From Hofstenia miamia (lineage: Eukaryota; Xenacoelomorpha; Acoela; Hofsteniidae): a stretch of DNA of 35,327 nucleotides. How positions within the stretch are numbered: the first letter of the stretch is position 1; each line of letters starts with the position of its first letter. Below the pieces are notes generated by a model, which saw only the letters and a list, made by a program, of their open reading frames with translations, was not told the origin of the DNA and did no database searches. Shown here in pieces: positions 10,161-19,479 of this stretch. The stretch is from the NCBI GenBank assembly GCA_900660155.1, contig CABFPE010001048.1, positions 99,586 through 134,912 on the forward strand, in the 5' to 3' direction. The position numbers and the translations under genes were made by a program.

Positions 10161-11789
10161 TTTAAGTTTATACGTTTTGTATATATGTAGATCAATAAAC
10201 GTTAATAACCAATTTACGACAATAATATAAATAACAAAACAAAAATCTTAAAACGTTGCATATAAAAATTCCTACTTGCAAATATTTTATTGTTCTTGAA
10301 TTCAACGAGAACACCGTATTTAAAAAGTCTTTATATCATTTGTACCAGAGACGGTGATTATTAAATCGTTTTGCTTTATTAACCTTTTAGGTTTGTAGCA
10401 TCTATCATTTACATAAGTTTATTAATTAACAAAACATGTTGTGATAATAATTGAGGTTTTTCCAACTTGCGAAAATTTTTTTTTGTATATTGAAAGAATT
10501 CTAGTGTCATATGAAAATGTTTTATTTAATTGTGATAATTCTTAAAGTGATTATTTAAATTTCATGTTTGGTAGATGATAATCTTTAAGATTGGATACAT
10601 TTTAACATTTGAACAGTGGGGAATAGATAAGAAATTATTTAATGTTAACATTGTCTGTGAAAAGTGCAACTTCGTGCACGTATGAATATACACTTCCAGC
10701 ATAATGGAATTTCACATTGCTGAAAGAACAACGCTGAAATATTTCAAACTTTTTGTTGAGTTTTTTATAATTAAATCTCAGACATTGTTTTGATACTTAA
10801 CGCTTTGTGCAATATTATTTCTAGTTAGTTTTACAGATATTTGTTTTAAAAACGTAATTAATTATATTTTAACAAATTGCTGCGAATATACTGTCCAATG
10901 TTAAATTTATTATATACTTTATCATAAATAGAAACGTCATTCGTTTGTTAATGCACATTTTTAATAGTATTTGCTTAAACTTTTAATTGTCATGTGTTTT
11001 ATACTGTGATTTATCACCTCGTTTGACTTGTTTATTAATTATTAATTTAGATACTACCGTGTGAAATTCATAACGTGCAAATACACATTGCGTTTTTTCC
11101 ACCATTCCCATCCAAACAAATTATGACAAATATTATCATTGTTCATTGAAATGTAGATGCAAACCATTATATGATATCATTTTCATTTATTATTGCATCA
11201 TATAATTTCTTTTTAAATAAATTTATTATTTATAAATGTTCGTTTTCTCAGTATGGTGAGAGTAAGCGTCTGTGAAAGCATGTATTTATTTAAAAGTTAT
11301 TTTTAATTGGAAATATTTATCGATTACATTTTTTAAAAAAGATTTTATTTTTGCAATTTACATATATATTTAGTGTGTATAAAAATGTTACATTTTGAAC
11401 AATAGACTGCAAACAAAATTGTCAATAAAAGTTTACAACAAATTGAACCTCTTGCCATTGAGGTCAGAGATAGGCAGACGGCCAAAGCACACAATTACAT
11501 CATAGCCATGCCAGGCAAACCCGCCAAGTTCAAAAGATCGAATATCTATGGGCATTACTCGGATTTATACTATTCACGAATTTTCTTTGAGCGTTCGTTC
11601 ACTAGAAAGCCCATTTACTTCACTGTTTGCTTCTTGTACTGAATTTTATTTTTGTTTTTGCCAGAAGACCCAAATAATATTTCTCTTTCAGGGCGAATTG
11701 GACAAAAGCTTTTTTCTTTCAGAAACATGTATATTATGGCAGAAATGTTATAGGAAACAAATTTATTCAAATAAATGATGATTTTCCTA
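10161..11789. other. AT-rich intergenic, nothing recognised
   Basis: No gene. A 76-codon plus-strand frame at 11548-11778 shows no recognisable domain. A G+C-richer block around 11450-11540 may be flank of the pogo element that follows, but no terminal repeats could be matched. Confidence 0.4.
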
Positions 11790-12860
11790 CAAATTTATTC
11801 ACACTTGCGCAAGAATCAGCCCCAAAACAAGCTTCACACACCCACTTCTGGCATGATGTGCACTTGGAGAAATTTTAGTCTCCAAATTCTGCAAAGCAGT
11901 CTTAGAAACCGACTTCCCATCTTTGTTTGCTGCAATTCTTGATATTTTAGCTGCTTTCTATTTCTTAATGCTGATGATTTCAGGTATTTAAACGACAGCC
12001 GTGTGAGGCGTGGAATGTCAGGGATTTTCTGTTTTTTTCGGACTTGATAGTAACTTACGTAAGCAAGCAATGGTGTCTGGTAATTGGGGTGTTACTGGCG
12101 TAATCGTGCTTGTACGTGTTTCGTTTTGTCTAGACTGCATTGTAGTTCCAACAACTGGAATTACACGGAGTTCCGCATGGCTTTCTTCTGGGTCCTTTAG
12201 AAACCTCTTCTGGAGACAAAAATCAGCTGGTTTGGTTAAAATATGGACCGGAAAAAGTCCACAGTAGATAAATCCGGAGCGAATTAGAGCACAATGAGTG
12301 CGCATTTCATTCCAGGTTGGGCAAAAAACATTCCCAAAATCGAATTTGAGAGAATTACTTTCTCGCTATTCTATAGGAACAACCTAAAAATTTTAATCCA
12401 TTACACCTTCAGAAGATGATTAAAATGTGTATCCAAAGGTTGAAGCCTATGGGTACTTGGAGGTGGAAGGCATAGCAGCTCAATATTGTTGGCATTTGCG
12501 AACTCAAGTGCTTGAAGGGTTAAATGGGAAAAGTGACCGTCCATAAAGAGTGCGTATCTTTCCTCTGGCTCACTTCTGAATTCCTGAAAATGTTCTAAAA
12601 ATTTCAAAAATAATTCCGAATCAATGTAACCCAACTTTGATGAGTTAATCAAGCAGCCTTCAGGGTACATGGAGCTTTCAGGAAGAGTAGAACCCTTTAA
12701 AATCAGAAATGGCGTTATGAAGGTCCCATTTCATTTATGCAAGATAAGAATGTAGTAAGAGTACCTCACTTAAACACCTGAAGTTGTTGCATGAGACATT
12801 CCCCCTTCTTTGCAATCACACTCACGGTTTTACTTGAGATGTTTGGAAGGCCTAGCATGG
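11790..12860 (-). pseudogene. Pogo/Tigger-type transposase, decayed
   Basis: Read on the minus strand from about 12850: SSKTVSVIAKKGE, then in another frame GTLTTFLSCINE, then in a third GTFITPFLILKG running into a 90-residue frame (12401-12670). That frame holds LFMDGHFSHLT and IELLCLPPPSTHRLQPLD, the second and third Asp blocks of the DDE catalytic domain in pogo-group transposases. Further down, at 12018-12305, SGFIYCGLFPV matches the region that follows the catalytic core. At 11818-11866 CTSCQKWVCEACFG is a cysteine-rich zinc-finger-like carboxyl terminus seen in some pogo transposases. The amino-terminal DNA-binding part was not found. Several frameshifts make it dead. Its enzyme would have cut and pasted the element at TA sites; the terminal repeats were not found. 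Confidence 0.75.
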
Positions 12861-13672
12861 GTTTAATGCGATGGCGAATTCAGATGGGTGCTTGGCGGGT
12901 GCGCCTCCTACCTAAAAATGAGGTCCTGAATCCCCTTTATAAGATTTATTGTAGTGCTGAATAAAATGTTTTGATTTCAAAAATATATTGTACTTATCTA
13001 CTACATGTATTATATAAAGCTCTTTGTGCTTGTAAACAAATTTCTAAGTAACACATTTGCTTAAAACTGATAGTAGATGATTTAAAACATTATTTGACGT
13101 GCACGTCATTCTTAGCTAATATTGATTGATCTGCCAATTTTTTGATGTCACAATTGCAAAAGCCAATTGCATTCATCACTAGCTAAGAGAATTACAACCA
13201 ATCAAACAATTCCAATTATATCAAAGAATCCATGCTACCGCTTAAGAGCATTGTTATATATTTGAATACACATTATAGGTAAAATCTAAGGTTTACTGTA
13301 ATGTAAATGACAAAATTGCACATTGATTAATGCTCTCTGATTTTATAGTTTATGTCAGGCATGGGACATGGGCACCCTAAAATGAACTTATGAACTTTTT
13401 GATGTTACAATTTCTGTCAGAAAAGCAAGGGTACACTACCGGACTAAATTTCCTGGAAAATTGCCTAGTCTAGAAGTTGGGCATTTTCCCTACTTAGCCC
13501 TAGACTCGGTTAAACCAATGGTCACAAAGACCCTAACTACAAGAACAATAAAATTGAATGCTACTAATAGGACATACGATGAAAAACAAGCCAATTCATT
13601 GACCCGCAGCCTGATCTAGCCCATCTAAAAATGCCTGATCAAAGAATGACTGCTAGAAAAATGTCTTAAGAC
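12861..13672. other. Intergenic, nothing firm
   Basis: A short G+C-rich block at 12870-12945 may belong to the pogo remnant. The rest is AT-rich. No gene or matched terminal repeats recognised. Confidence 0.35.
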
Positions 13673-14129
13673 AAAATTATCAATACGGGCTCAACAAAAA
13701 ATTTAAAATAATTTAAATCTTTGAAAATGTCCTTTTAAAATGTATAAATGGTTTAATGATCTCTTAATTATGTCTAAGACATGAATCTCTAAGATTCTTA
13801 AGATCAATGTACAATGTATTATCACCTTCATTTTATATTCAATATCAATCATTTTGCATAAAACATAAATATGTTAATAGTTTCCTTAATATTACTATGT
13901 GACTTATTAAAGTTCATTGAAAATGAAAAAACTTTTTAGCATTATCAATCACCCCTATTCCTTTACATGTTTGAAGATTGTAGAATGATAATAATGTAGA
14001 AATTAAAACTGAAAAAAAAATTTAAATATTAAAAAATAAATAAATGAATTTATCTTACTGAAAAAGCAACGTTAATTGGACGTTATAATGAATTACAAGC
14101 ACCTGGAATCAATTGACATACATCTTAAG

Positions 14130-14386
14130 TAGAGGTTTGCGGGCTGGCCCAGCGCCAGCAGGCTGCGGACCGGCACGGGCGGGCTTAAAATTCTTTCTTT
14201 TTTGAACAAGTTGTTTTTTGTTTGAATTATACTCTGTTGGTAGTAACAATGGACAATCATTACACTATTACTTTTTACATATCTGCAAGCGGGCGGTATA
14301 ACATGTAAACAGGCGGGCTGCGATCATAAATTTTAAACGGGCGCGGTTGGGCTCGGGCCGATAAAAACCACAACCCGCAAACCACT
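14130..14386. mobile_element. hAT-type MITE inside segmental copy A
   Basis: The ends AGAGGTTTGCGGG and, in reverse complement, AGTGGTTTGCGGG are inverted repeats, and the body is unusually G+C-rich with GGCGGGC, GGGCGGG and GGGCTCGGGCC. It is bordered by ATCTTAAG (14122-14129) and ATTTTAGG (14387-14394). The other segmental copy has no insertion and reads ATTTTAAG at this point (30386-30393), so each flank differs by one base from the inferred target. That supports an 8-bp duplication, hence hAT. No coding capacity. Confidence 0.78.
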
Positions 14387-14462
14387 ATTTTAGGCCCTGT
14401 AAGTAAGGTGTTTATTTATATTTTTGTTTATTTGCATTTTTGTTTATGTGTGTTAGTTTTAT

Positions 14463-14651
14463 TTGTTATTTTTGCTTCGCAACAAGATTCAAATGTTTGG
14501 CTTCCTAAATTTTTCAATTAATCCTATTGATGACCCAATAACTCCCCGACTTGTCTACGAGAGACTCAGTACTATGAGCCTTTCCCCACAAGGTCAGATG
14601 ACGCTACAAGAATTCCGGAATGCCATGCAGGGGTTTTACAGGTCTGGTTAG
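14463..14651 (+). other. Short open frame in segmental copy A, unrecognised
   Basis: Sixty-two codons whose second half (ITPRLVYERLSTMS, then MTLQEFRNAMQGF) has coding-like composition and ends near a CAG/GTCTGG donor-like site. The matching part of copy B (about 30520-30690) is not open. I see no family match. It may be an exon of an unseen gene, a relic or chance. Confidence 0.2.
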
Positions 14652-14842
14652 GAAGGCATGTAATCTTCTGTAGGCAAGGTATACATATAAATGTATATTT
14701 TTCTGAATTATAGCTTGCTACCATGTGATTCACTGCAAATATATTTTGTTTACAACAAGACAAAGTTAATACCTAATCTTAAAAAAACTAATTTCCAGTA
14801 AAACATTATATTTTAAGTAAACTCAACGAATGTTCTACTTAA

Positions 14843-15332
14843 CACTAGCACTCCGAACATTTAATACACCCTTTAATTCCTAATCCGGTCATAAATGACT
14901 GGTATTTGTGTAGCATTTACTACAGTGAGATTTATACAGGCATTCAGGTTCATATTTAATAAACTCTGCTACTGCTATCTGATGCAATATCCCCGCTTTG
15001 CTGCTTCTCTTGCCATTAATTTTTAACTAAAACGATCAAAATCGTTAAATACATGCTCAATATAAAGTATATTACTGCATAAATATAACTACACAAACGC
15101 ATGCTTGAAGTGTTTAGTCTGGGTCACAAATGACCGGTTTTCGAAGTTTAAGGGGTATTAATGATTATTAATATCCAACTCTATCTGTTTTCCGAAAATG
15201 TCATCAATTCGTACTTTACAGCAGAATTAGTGAATATATGTGTAAACTTGTAAAAAATTTTATATGTAGGGAAGTAGTTCGTTAGCAATTGCATCAAAAA
15301 CGGTCACAAATGACCGGTTCGGAGTTCTAGTG
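14843..15332. mobile_element. piggyBac-type MITE in a TTAA target
   Basis: The ends CACTAGCACTCCGAAC and, in reverse complement, CACTAGAACTCCGAAC match at 15 of 16. Both are bordered by TTAA (14839-14842 and 15333-15336), the fixed target of piggyBac transposases. Inside are three copies of a dyad of the form GGTCAxxAATGACYGG (near 14888, 15122 and 15301). Those sit near both ends and in the middle and could be transposase-binding repeats. The element is 490 bp and has no coding frame. Confidence 0.85.
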
Positions 15333-15404
15333 TTAATTGTGTAATAATCTTAAGGTTTCTTCATTAGCACATTTGAAGGAATTATTGATTTATTCCGCAT
15401 ATTA

Positions 15405-15616
15405 AACTTTGTCCCAGTTAATAAGTAAACCGGTTTTTTTAGAAAAATGAGGTAGTATGATATAAACACGAGTATAATTTCAAGTCTTGATTTCCATTTT
15501 TTATAATATGCACAAGATCTTAAACTATCTAATTCGAGCCAAAACCATGGTATTTACGCTATAACAAAACCCCAATTATTGATATAAAACTTTACTTATA
15601 AACTGGGACAGAATTT
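15405..15616. mobile_element. Small TIR element abutting pseudogene P1
   Basis: TTTGTCCCAGTTAATAAGT near 15408 pairs with the reverse complement of the right end, TTCTGTCCCAGTTTATAAGT. A TA dinucleotide lies at each outer edge (15403-15404 and 15617-15618). About 212 bp with no frame, compatible with a mariner-type MITE. It sits right at the 3' end of the P1 coding remnant and probably cut into it. Confidence 0.6.
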
Positions 15617-16235
15617 TATCAACAATTTCATAAATGTTAACTGCACTACATCATTTCCATTGCTTCCTTGAAATTCACTTTGTATAGATTTTTCAAAGAA
15701 AATCTTTTATGAGCTTTTTTTAGTTTTCATTGATAATTATTTAAAAGGCAGCCAGAGGTACTGCCAGCTAAAAAGCTGTTAACAGCAAATAACAACTGTT
15801 TTGCTGTTAACAGCTTCGATATTTTTTTACATAATCTTTAGATAGAGTAAATTAAAAATTCATGGATAGCTTCTGACATTGTATGGATAGAAGCAGGGGA
15901 TGTACGCTGCTATTGACAAAAACCAAATTTGAGTTTGAAAGCACAATAAATGTATGAAGTTTCTTAATATTAATGATGGAGTTATTTGCAAAAATTACAC
16001 TGTTATGATGTTTTCCACTACCGGAGAAAACATAAAGGACAATCTGAATTAAGTTTTCCAATTGTTGATTTGGAGATTAAAATATTGAAGAAATGAAACA
16101 TTTAATTACAAATAACAAAACATTACTATATCTTCATCCATGAAAATTGCTTTTCTCAACAAAAAAACAGTAATCAACATGCAGGATGTAATAGTATCGA
16201 TTTTTTGATGAAGACCTTTATTTTCAATTAGCTCC
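15617..16235 (-). pseudogene. Broken paralogue P1 of the beta-helix membrane protein
   Basis: Two parts of the 31197-32621 protein are recognisable. At about 15620-15780 the minus strand reads a tail, FFEKSIQSEFQGSNGND then VVQLTF, matching FFDKSTQTHYPGDDESDYSAMTIF of the intact gene. Ahead of it is a decayed membrane-span segment with stops. At 15905-16230 it reads HNSVIFANNSIINIKKLHTF and more, matching residues 185-204 and the preceding ectodomain. The stretch between (residues about 215-415) is deleted, and non-homologous DNA shared with P2 lies in its place (15820-15905). Frame breaks and the deletion make it non-functional. The tail has lost the tyrosine of the YxxM motif. Confidence 0.75.
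15773..15816. repeat. 15-bp perfect inverted repeat
   Basis: AAGCTGTTAACAGCA (15773-15787) and TGCTGTTAACAGCTT (15802-15816) are exact reverse complements separated by 14 bases. Each arm also contains the palindrome GCTGTTAACAGC. P2 has a single GCTGTTAACAGC at 16295-16306, so P1 gained the second one by a local duplication. Confidence 0.8.
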
Positions 16236-18045
16236 CTTTTCAGTTTTCATTGATAAGTATTTAAAACGTAGCCAATAAGTACTTCCCCCTAAGAAGCTGT
16301 TAACAGCTTCGATATTTCATCTTACTTAATCGTTAGAGGGTATACATAAAAATGGATAGACGCTGGCATTGCATAGATAGGAGGAGGAGGAGCATGGGTT
16401 GGGTTTTTTTACGGTTTTGATCATGCGAAAATATTGAAAAAATGTTTTCCCTGAATCAGTTTCAAAAATTTTTTAACCATTTTTGTCGAACATTTTTTGA
16501 TTTAGCCTATCGAAATCAGTTTTGAAAAACTGAAGATGAGACATTCTACCATCACTCCCCTATGTGTAAACCACTGGATAAGAGACATTAACATTGTTTT
16601 AAAGCAGAGGTTAAAGAAAAGCAATACATTGTGACAGAAACTATTATAAACAACTACTAAACCGGAATTTCAAGGCAAATTTTAAAATTACAAGTTATAA
16701 GTACACGCAAGCACGCAACACAATTGCGAAGTGATAATTTATGAGTTTCCAAACGTAAAATATAATTGATATGATAAAACACCGTCTATCAATGGTGTTT
16801 GTTGATAGAATTGTGGTTGAACTTATTTTTATAAATTATTGCAGCACTGATCTGAATTACTGTGCATCTTTGATGGGCTGTTAAGGAGATTGAAAAACAT
16901 TGATAGTGTGTAAACAACACAGATAATATTCCAATAATCATTGATCACATTTAAAGTTATTGGTGAGACACTCCACTTTCCTAACAGTATATTGGTTTCC
17001 ACAAAGAAATTGAATTTTTATCTGTATATTTGCATCGCATGTAGTTAAACTTGAATTAATTCTTGTAATATTCTTGAGGATTCTAAGATCAATCTATGGA
17101 AATGATGCCACAGATGCATAAAATCCACCAAATCGAAATGTACAGTTAGAAATTTCCTGACTTTTGCATATAAGCTAGCAAAGCAGAGTTATTCAAAGAG
17201 AGTCCTTCAGTGTACAAAGTTTTCAAAGGTATTAATTAAAAACAAATTCGGTGTCCTTTGAATGTGTCGTGGACCTACACGTATAACTAAAAATACTTTT
17301 AACAAATTTAACTTTATACTATTATTGGAAGTGTTCATGAATGTGACTATTTTAGAGCAGTAATTGAAGAATTGTCCAATTTTAACATTGATGGAAACTT
17401 TATTGTTTCAGAATGAAATATTGGAATTGGCGGTCAAACAGAATTTTTTATGTTATCATTGAATTTAATTTTGTTTTTGCCAAAAATCAAACTCGAGTTT
17501 GCAACAGCAATAAATGTAGGAAGTTTTTTATTATTAATGATTGCTTTTTTCAAAAAATAAACTGTTATGCTGTATTCCATTGCCAACAAAATATAGAACC
17601 CGATCTGTATTGAATTTGCTAATAGTTGAATTGGAATTGAAATGTTGAAGAACTGTTTACTTACAAAGTATAAAACATTACTATCATTTCCATCATGTAA
17701 ATGGTTTTCATCAAGAAAAAAACAGTTTTCATCATGCAGCATGTGATGTGTCAATTTTGTTGGCGAAGACCACAAAGAAAAATTTTCTGTCATAGTTAAT
17801 ATAAATATTTATCAGTGAACGAATCTCTACTCTTAATGTTGCATAGCCATGTAGAATTTCAAATTTTGAAAAGTCACTTACGATTCCTCATGAAATGATG
17901 GAATGTGTTTCAATTGTTGAATTTGGATTGAGTCCCAAATATGGATTGCATCCCAATGCTACAATTTCATTATTTGCAATCTTCTGAAAATCGTCAGCTT
18001 TGCAGATTCTTGTATAAGAAGAGAGGGCATTTTCAAAGTATAGCA
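16236..18045 (-). pseudogene. Broken paralogue P2 of the beta-helix membrane protein
   Basis: Most of the protein can be traced. From 18030 the minus strand reads MLYFENALSSYTRIC then DDFQKIA, matching the signal peptide and residues 13-33 of the intact protein, then LGLNPNSTIETHS and a stop. At 17434-17793 a 119-codon frame matches residues about 113-230. At 16930-17400 the cysteine-containing membrane-proximal part is recognisable, and at 16236-16320 the membrane span and its flank (FLGGSTYW, then KYLSMKTEK) before a stop. A MITE (16384-16576) and about 350 bp of unrelated DNA split the last two parts. Stops, frameshifts and a deletion in the amino-terminal region make it a pseudogene. Confidence 0.78.
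16384..16576. mobile_element. Diverged hAT-type MITE related to 7062-7290
   Basis: It shares GCGAAAATATTGAAAA, TTTTGATTTA and GACATTCTACCAT blocks, in the same order, with the element at 7062-7290, and ends ACCACTG against GCCACTG. GATAGGAG (16376-16383) and GATAAGAG (16577-16584) form a 7 of 8 target duplication. Its left end is degenerate. P1 keeps a similar left-end fragment, CAGGGGATGTACGCTGC (15894-15910), at the equivalent place, so this insertion probably predates the P1/P2 split. Confidence 0.6.
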
Positions 18046-18785
18046 TATTTAGAAAAAATCATTTTTGAAAATTAGCGTTTGCCAAATTTTGTGCAATTTC
18101 AAACCCCAGTTCAAATTCGAGCAAACTTGCTCAATTTAAAAATACAAAAAACATTTGATTTATGCAAAGAAATTTCATAAAAAAAAGTTACTAAGAAATT
18201 TAGCAACATATCTAAACTGCTTCCAAACAAATAAAAAATTCAGTTAACTCACAGACCAGTACCCGAAAATAGTTACCTGTGCCCGCCTGTACTCAAGAAT
18301 ATACTTTCCTTTGCTGCTATTAAGAGATTCGAATTTTTTAACAGCATTTCGCACACAACGAACATACAGTATGTCCAAATTATTTTGAAAATATTTTTTC
18401 AAATTGCATTCATTAATATAAAATCGAAATTGTCTACATTTTGTCACAAATTTCTCATAACATATTAAAAAACTTGGAAGTAATACGAAATTAATACAGA
18501 TATGAGTAATTGTGATTCCCTGTTATTGTGAAAATTTGCGATAAAGATTATTCCTGTATTTGAAGTACATAAGAATATTGATATTTTCACCAGAAATTCC
18601 CAATCTTGAAAAAGCTTTTGTCCCATTTCTGGTGTTCAGATAATAAAGTAGTCTAGGAGTCTCTGCAGAAACACCAGAATTCAACAATTTCCTCAATAGA
18701 GAGTAATTTGAGAAATAAATGAGGAGACAATTTCAAATTTATCATACATTATCATTGTTTTATTTATATTCATACTTAACTATAT
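18046..18785. other. Intergenic upstream of pseudogene P2
   Basis: The former 5' flank of P2. No frame with a recognisable domain; a 67-codon minus-strand frame at 18244-18447 is not recognised. Otherwise AT-rich. Confidence 0.4.
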
Positions 18786-18793
18786 ATATGTAC

Positions 18794-19158
18794 AAGACTT
18801 GTCAACGAGCCGACATTTCCAAGCTCGGCTCGGCTCGTTTAAATTTTGTGTAAGGTCGGCTCGGCTCGCCACATAAAATCTTTGAATGAGGCTCGTTTTA
18901 GCTCGGTATTTTTTTTAAAAATGTGCTCAAAGAATTTTTTACATAGCTCTTCCTATTATTTAATAAACATTTCTTAAATAAGATTATAGGAAAGGCATAC
19001 TGACTGCAAAAAATAAGAAAAATCTCCATAATCAAATTAACAAGCAGAACTATAAACTTGATTTACCTAAAATAGGCTCGTTTTGGGCTCGTTGTGTATC
19101 AAATACTGTGCTCAAGCTCGGTTCGGCTCGTTAGAAGCTCGGCTCGTTGACAAATCTG
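18794..19158. mobile_element. 365-bp hAT-type MITE with perfect 8-bp target duplication
   Basis: The left end AAGACTTGTCAACGAGCC and the right end, CAGATTTGTCAACGAGCC in reverse complement, are inverted repeats. ATATGTAC is repeated exactly at 18786-18793 and 19159-19166. GGCTCG units crowd both subterminal regions (AAGCTCGGCTCGGCTCG on the left; CTCGGTTCGGCTCG and AGCTCGGCTCG on the right), while the middle is AT-rich. It shares its ends and GGCTCG units with the 82-bp element at 4542-4623, which looks like an internally deleted relative. Confidence 0.9.
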
Positions 19159-19479
19159 ATATGTACCATAATGCAATACTATTATTAATTTATGAAAAAC
19201 GTCTGTTTTACTGATTTAATGTGTTTCTTATCAGGTTTAACAATGTGAGATTAAATATCAGTGTTTGGATAGTAAATCGACCAAATATAGTCGTAAGACA
19301 CCATGTTTGTAATTGGTTTTTTCAAAAAATGTGAAAAAACGTGTTGGATACTAAACTTTCATTTCTACTTATGCAGAATATATACAAGTTAAAATTACTA
19401 CCTGTTAACCTGGAAACAAAACAAAGTAAGAAAGTAGATTTCAAAGTAATGAAAAATTACAAAATAATATTTGTACACA

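Larger units (their letters stand above)
13673..14775 (+). repeat. Segmental duplication, copy A
   Basis: This stretch aligns, with many substitutions and small indels, to 29944-30780. Shared landmarks in the same order are AAAATTATCAATA, GATTTAAATCTTT in the other copy against AATTTAAATCTTT here, ACTTAAGATCAATGTA against TCTTAAGATCAATGTA, TTCAATATCAA, TGTGTGTTAGTTTT against GTGTGTTAGTTTT, CTAAATTTTTC against TTAAATTTTTC, and TGATTCACTGCA. In both places it lies on the 3' side of the beta-helix membrane-protein genes, so gene and flank were duplicated together. Copy A has gained the hAT-type MITE at 14130-14386. Confidence 0.7.

Noticed and set aside
12010..12267. Plus-strand 85-codon frame
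   Set aside because: Antisense to the pogo transposase remnant, whose own frames carry recognisable motifs.
17413..17613. Plus-strand 66-codon frame
   Set aside because: Antisense to pseudogene P2; the minus frame matches the intact paralogue.
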